From Echinometra lucunter (Eukaryota > Echinodermata > Echinoidea > Camarodonta > Echinometridae): a stretch of 64,000 nt of DNA. This document shows, piece after piece, positions 58,990-64,000 of this stretch. A program made the translations under genes and the position numbers. Below the pieces are notes generated by a model. That model searched no databases and was not told the DNA's origin. It saw nothing but the letters and a program-made list of their open reading frames with translations. Location: positions 27,462,825-27,526,824 of the forward strand of contig CM057157.1 in NCBI GenBank assembly GCA_029962745.1. The letters are read 5' to 3'. Each line of letters begins with the position of its first letter. Within the stretch, counting starts at the first letter, position 1.

Positions 58990-59560
58990 CAGATTAGAAA
59001 TTACTGACATATTTTGCATCAAGGCTTCCATGAAGTATGAATGGATGACATGATGGTATAATGATGTGGGAGTGAAAAGCAATCTATACTACAAGGTGAC
59101 TCAATAACGATAATTGGTGAGATGTTTGGAAATAATACAGTGTGATTCAAGATTCAATATTTCACATCAAGTCTCCCATGATTGAAGTATGAATGGATGA
59201 TACGAGTTACATTTCCGTGGTATTATGAATGATGTACATTTGTGTAGGAGTGAGAATGCAATCTGTTCTACAGGGTGACTCAATATAGATAATTGATGTG
59301 ATGTTAAGAAATACTACTGCAAGGTGACTCAATAATGGTAATGGGTGAGATGTTTGGAAATACTACAGTGTGATTAAAAATTCAATAATGAATTACTGAC
59401 ACATTTCACATCAAGTCTAGCATGAAGTATGACTGTTTAACATGGTGGTACAGTGGGAGTGAGAATACAATCTGTACTACAGGGTGACTCAATAATTATG
59501 ATTGATAAGATGTTTGGAAACTATGATTGATAAGATGTTTGGATACTGCAACATGTTCCA
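58990..59560. repeat. ~190-bp degenerate tandem repeat
   Basis: About three units with CAAGGTGACTCAATAA, GGTGAGATGTTTGGAAATA, CAGTGTGATT, TTTCACATCAAGTCT, GAAGTATGA and GGGAGTGAGAATACAATCTG in a fixed order. Confidence 0.7.
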
Positions 59561-61019
59561 AAAGGTACATTTTTAGAAGTATTGAGTTATTACTGATTTT
59601 TCAAATAAGATCCAAGAATATTTGGACAACATGATGTTATCGTAAAGTTGAAATTTGGATATAATACACTATGCAATGTACAGAATGACTCTGTTATTAT
59701 CATACAAAAGAATGAATTGGCACCCAGGAGTTTCAGTTTAAGTGTTCTCCTATTTCTGAATGTGCATTACAGATATGTTTATAGTATTTAGGCTCTCATT
59801 TTGACAAATGCATATTAGTATGATTGTGTACCGTACTCTACATGTCTGAGTAAAAATGATATTTTTTTCATAAGGGCTCTTTTAGAGCTTTAGGGCAAAA
59901 GGAAAGCCCCTGTGAATTTTGTGAAAGTTTTCATGAGGGCTAATTTGGAAGTCACTGGAGCTATCTATAATTTTTATGAATTATTTTGAGTGTTTAAATA
60001 ACAAAAATTGTTGTGTCCCAAACTATCCCATTCGATGATGTAATGAGTCAAATATTTGCAGTCATTACTCTTTTTTTTCTTTGCCCTTGTATTTTGGTTC
60101 ACTGGGGCTATGTCAAAATTTCAAAATTTTAAGGGGCAAATTGCCCTTTACACCCATGTATTTTTTTCACTGGTACATGCAGGCATACTATTTCTTAAAA
60201 ATTCCATGCTTGTATAGAAATTACTGACCCCTGTGGAAATCAATAAAACATGCATAGATAAAGGAAGGGGGTAGAAATTTACAGAAAGAAATTCAATAAA
60301 ATCGACTTTTCACCCAATCCATAAACTGGTTGCCGTGTACAGATGTGAAATGACTTTGTCACACGTTTTATTAAATTGCCCTTCACCACAGAATCAAAGT
60401 GAAGGGTGCATCTCCCAGAGATGACACATACAAAAATGTAGATGGTCATTGCTGGAGGTCAGTTAAGGTCACAAAAAGTTCATGGAATCCCTTCCTTGGA
60501 ATCATGGGATAGAACTGTATCTTGCATTGTAGTGATTTTATGCTGAGCTCAGAGTATAGCAAAGAAATGTTCGTAATTAACAAAGTTGAGTTATAAAAGT
60601 CTTTCAATTTAATGGGCAGAGGAGTACACAAGGGTTTTTTTAGCTTGATACTTTTTTAATGGGGGGGGGGGGGGCGGCAGGGAGGAAGAAAAGGGGAATG
60701 GGCCAGATAGCGAGTAATGAATTAAAAACCATTGAAGACAGTGGGAAGTTTAAATCAATGTAAGTCACTCAGATCTGGTATACTGGCATCGTGGCATGTG
60801 ACTCATGTTTTTTAATTCTTGGTTGAAAATTTCTAGCCCAAAACATAGTGAAACCATATATTGAAATGTACATGTAGCTTGCCAAGATTCCATGCATTTG
60901 ATAAAACTTTACCAAGTGGACAACTGCAAAGAGAAATATGACTCGATCTCAAACTCTCACTTGCCTGTAGTGAACTCATTCTTCTGTGTGAACATGCTCA
61001 CCCTTTGCGTGTGCTCCCA

Positions 61020-61191
61020 GAATAGCCTACCTCTCATTCCTGCCATGATCCCCCCAAACCGTGCCCAGCTGGTTGGCAAGCGAGGGCTGTCAATCTCCCT
61101 CCACGAGCTGCTGCTATGGCGGATGCCGGATAAGATAACGTGGAAGTCCGATAAGTCCATTCTCTATCAACTGGAGATCTTAGGCGCTTTC
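61020..61191. other. GC-balanced island (exon or enhancer), left part
   Basis: Unlike its surroundings: no repeats and even composition. The plus strand is open with an AG at GTGTGCTCCCAG; the peptide starts NSLPLIPAMIPPNRAQ. GATA-like sites AGATAA, GATAAG and CCGATAAG lie at about 61128-61157. The MITE at 61192-61847 splits the island; it continues at 61851-61935. Confidence 0.35.
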
Positions 61192-61847
61192 ACACCTACC
61201 CGATCAGGAAAAATACCTGTAAATTACGAGAAATTGTTAAGGCCCCAAAATACCCGTTAATTGATATGCGCTTTCACACCTACCCGAAGCCTGACCTCTA
61301 CGGGGTAAGTACTCGAAGTTACGAGCATGCGCAGAACTATTTAATTTGCAGGAGGAGGAGGCCACTCCTCCTCCCTCCACATCGCTATCAGCGATGATCA
61401 GAGGATGACATACAACCGTATCGATATATCAGAATAAATCATAAATAAAAAACACGAAAGGGGAACAGAACTTTACAAAAACAACGACGTAGCTAGAAAT
61501 AGACAATACAACTCTCAAATCCAGAATGTACGTACACGGTACACAAACGATAACGACGTCCAATACGTACACGGTACACACAGTACAGTACACGCTTCGT
61601 GCACCAGTGCTTGATGGAATAGAAGTTCTCGTAATTTGCTTTCACATTACAAAAATCCCCGCGACCTTGGAGAAAGTACTCGTAATTTTGAGAAAGTACC
61701 TACTAATTTACGGGTATTTTCTTTCGGGGATATTACCCGTAATTTGGTTTCACACTGGCAAAATACCTGGTATTTTCTGATCGGGGTAGAATACCCGATC
61801 TGAAAATACCAGGTATTTTTCTTGATCGGGTAGGTGTGAAAGCGCCT
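61192..61847. mobile_element. MITE with CTT target duplication
   Basis: 656 bp with ends AGGCGCTTTCACACCTACCC / GGGTAGGTGTGAAAGCGCCT, flanked by CTT (61189-61191, 61848-61850). Related to 39658-40005. An internal copy of the end (GCGCTTTCACACCTACCCG, about 61269) and a second half-site near 61750 suggest a composite of two elements. Confidence 0.8.
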
Positions 61848-62168
61848 CTTGAGAACTTCTTTGAGATCTGGAGAACATCGGAGACGGGAGACTCTCCATC
61901 CTCCTGTCAGGGAAGATATGGCTGATACCCTAATTGCCTCATTTCATTCTCTTTTATCGCAATTATGATGTCCTGTTTTCCTTCTTAGATTATAATGAAG
62001 ATACATGTACTACAAACCTCTGCTTAAATGTGATGTTTACAAGAAGTACATACATTTACTATTGTACAATTTACAGGGATACATCATCTATTGTTACTGT
62101 TAGTGTGGGGTTATTTTTGCTGTATGAAGTTATTGTCATTTGTTACATTTGTAAAATAGAGTGATTAA

Positions 62169-62583
62169 CCCATAGCAGTACAGAGCTTTCTTGAGGTTTA
62201 AATTAATCATCTTCTATCCTCAAATTGGCAATTCAAATTATTTTTTTCCATGCTTACATGTACATAGCTTGAAGAAAATAAAGATGGATATAACATAAAC
62301 CATAATGAAATATAATTGCAACATTGAATCAGAAATTGTCAATTTGAACACAGAAATAGTGATTACATATTATTCACTGCATTGCCAATTTAAAGAGTTT
62401 AATGTTTGGTTACACTTAAACTGCTCTAATTCGAGAACGCCACACCATACAGCGATGGGAATGGGCTCAAATTTGTCAGTGCATATTTCTCTTTCTGGTC
62501 ATGTATGATATGTACTGCTAAACACTCTGGACCAACAGATACTGCAAAAGCGTCTCCTAAAGGTGACAATGTACCTCTATGGG
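62169..62583. mobile_element. TTAA-flanked MITE, family B, copy 2
   Basis: 415 bp with ends CCCATAGCAGTAC / GTACCTCTATGGG, TTAA intact on both sides (62165-62168, 62584-62587). The same family as 9392-9807, and distantly like family A in ends and length. Confidence 0.85.
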
Positions 62584-62651
62584 TTAACGAAAAATGACTG
62601 TGATACACATTGAACTCTATATTTGTTATGCATCAAAATCCATGGACTGCC

Positions 62652-62870
62652 ACACTGTGTATGGTATGATACACTGTACATACTGTGGTCTGGTATGATA
62701 CACTGTACATACTGTGTATGATATGATACACCGTACATACTGTGTCTGGTATGATACACTGCACATACTGTATCTGGTATGATACACCGCACATACGGTG
62801 TATGGTATGATGTACTGTGCATACTGTATATGGTGTGATACAATGTACATACTGTGTATGGTATGATATG
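62652..62870. repeat. 31-bp tandem repeat
   Basis: About seven units of a 31-base repeat, GTATGGTATGATACACTGTA followed by CATACTGTGTC, with drift. Confidence 0.9.
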
Positions 62871-63479
62871 CCAAGAGTCGAAAGTGGCAGCCCAGTGCTT
62901 GTCCCATTAGACAACTAAAGTGTCCAATGGGTTAAATACCATTGCATATGTACATGTAGGCGTACATGTATGCAAAGCCCTTCATGTACATTGTTCATGT
63001 ACATGTAGATCATGGTTATTAAAAAGTAGAAGAATTGTTTACTTTGCCATGAGCATGAACAAACAGGGAGTGTGTCCAGTGATAACACTGGTATCATTTT
63101 AATGACCTGTCCTCAGCAACACAATGTAAGATGATTATGGATTGGGGATTAGGTCACCCCAAAGGACTGGTTTGTTAAGCTTTGATAAATGGCCATACTT
63201 AAAGCAAGATTATCATCATAACTCTAGAGCTGATTGCAAGATTGACAAAGGTTACCATTAACAGGTTAAACCCATTTAGTACCTGTTTTTGTTTGCGCTG
63301 TGGGCCTTTGATTGGGTCCTTGGTGACTTTGGCAGTGGAAGGCTTAACTGACTCCATTGTTTGCCCTCAGTGCAGAGGTTAAGATATCATTTGTGATTGT
63401 TATCAGTGTAAAGCACTGAGAGATAAATGGAGACTTGTGCAAGATTTGGCCTTAAGTTCCATCTTCACAATGGTGGTAT

Positions 63480-63900
63480 CCCCGCTGCATTGAGATTTAC
63501 AGTGGTATTTGAGGCTATTTCAATTTACTCCAGAATGGCTTCAGACCAGGAGGAGGGCTACGGGGGCGGTATAGATAAACTTGCCTTGCTTCTTCCTCTG
63601 TAAACCGCATTGTATTATAATGTAGATATGTAATTCTCTGGCGTGTGCTTGCGGCAAATTTGATATCAATCGGGACTTGATGAATAAAAGGGGGATGGAT
63701 AGGGAGCATTATCTCGGGAGTACCTCTGTCTTTCATTGACATTCAATGGCCCTCACAGTCATTTGTCATTGCCGGGACGCCATACTTCACATGGAGCAGA
63801 AAGGGTTCGAAGTGAACCCTTTGTCAGCTAACCAGACAGTTCTTTCTTTCATCTCCGGCAACAGATGAGCGCTTGCTATGGGATTTAGGTGATTTGTCCC
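63480..63900. other. repeat-free, GC-balanced stretch
   Basis: No tandem or inverted repeats and no convincing reading frame. Even base mix between TATTTGAGGC and TTTGTCCCTACC. Could be a regulatory module; function unknown. Confidence 0.25.
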
Positions 63901-64000
63901 TACCCAGAGAAAGAGAGAGAGAGGGAGATGGGGGGGGGGATGGGGTTGGTGGGGGACTTCTGTTGATGTCTCGTCAAAATGCAATTTAACGCACTTAGAA

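Larger units (their letters stand above)
54217..64000 (+). other. TIKI intron 2 or downstream region
   Basis: No further TIKI exon could be recognised; the expected next piece (about VIFALNQTL in vertebrates) was not found in any plus-strand frame by eye. The region has a GAT microsatellite, MITEs, minisatellites, a minus-strand exon candidate and two GC-balanced islands, listed separately. Confidence 0.5.

Noticed and set aside
60957..61260. TIKI exon 3
   Set aside because: Open frame, but the peptide does not match the conserved piece expected after GLNFTQ.

Overview
This is a window of animal nuclear genome: AT-rich, full of introns, microsatellites, minisatellites and short inverted-repeat transposons, and containing one 500-base assembly gap (25891-26390). 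The recognisable genes are animal orthologues (DPH5, LSM4 and a TIKI/TRABD2 Wnt protease). The mix of repeats (many TTAA-flanked MITEs, tRNA-derived SINEs, an L2/CR1-type LINE, frequent TACATGTA words) looks most like an echinoderm, probably a sea urchin. The species is an inference from repeat style, not something the sequence proves.

Layout. 1-2607, minus strand: the first four coding exons of DPH5 (diphthamide biosynthesis methyltransferase); the gene runs off the left edge. 2608-5074: AT-rich spacer. 5075-44151, plus strand: LSM4, head-to-head with DPH5. Exons 2, 3 and 4 (8530-8571, 8910-9008, 10362-10533) and the last exon (44069-44151) are clear. Exon 1, which would end with the ATG at 5075-5077, is a proposal. 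LSM4 intron 3 is almost entirely transposon, and its last intron is about 33.5 kb. That intron holds the L2/CR1-type LINE (about 32490-35780), which is itself split by a TTAA-flanked MITE, together with most of the window's satellites. 44152-52344: LSM4 3' end and an intergenic region rich in MITEs. 52345-54216, plus strand: the first two coding exons of a TIKI (TRABD2) metalloprotease with signal peptide and the first GX2H motif. 54217-64000: probably the next TIKI intron. It has repeats, one unexplained minus-strand exon candidate, and a GC-balanced island interrupted by a MITE.

The three genes have unrelated jobs (translation-factor modification, RNA splicing and decay, Wnt inactivation) and there is no operon-like organisation. 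The most striking content is the mobile-element record. At least seven short families are flanked by TTAA, the piggyBac target, and several are nested. Others have hAT-like 8-bp or 3-bp target duplications that can be read directly. No prokaryotic feature, CRISPR array or recognisable new multi-gene system is visible.
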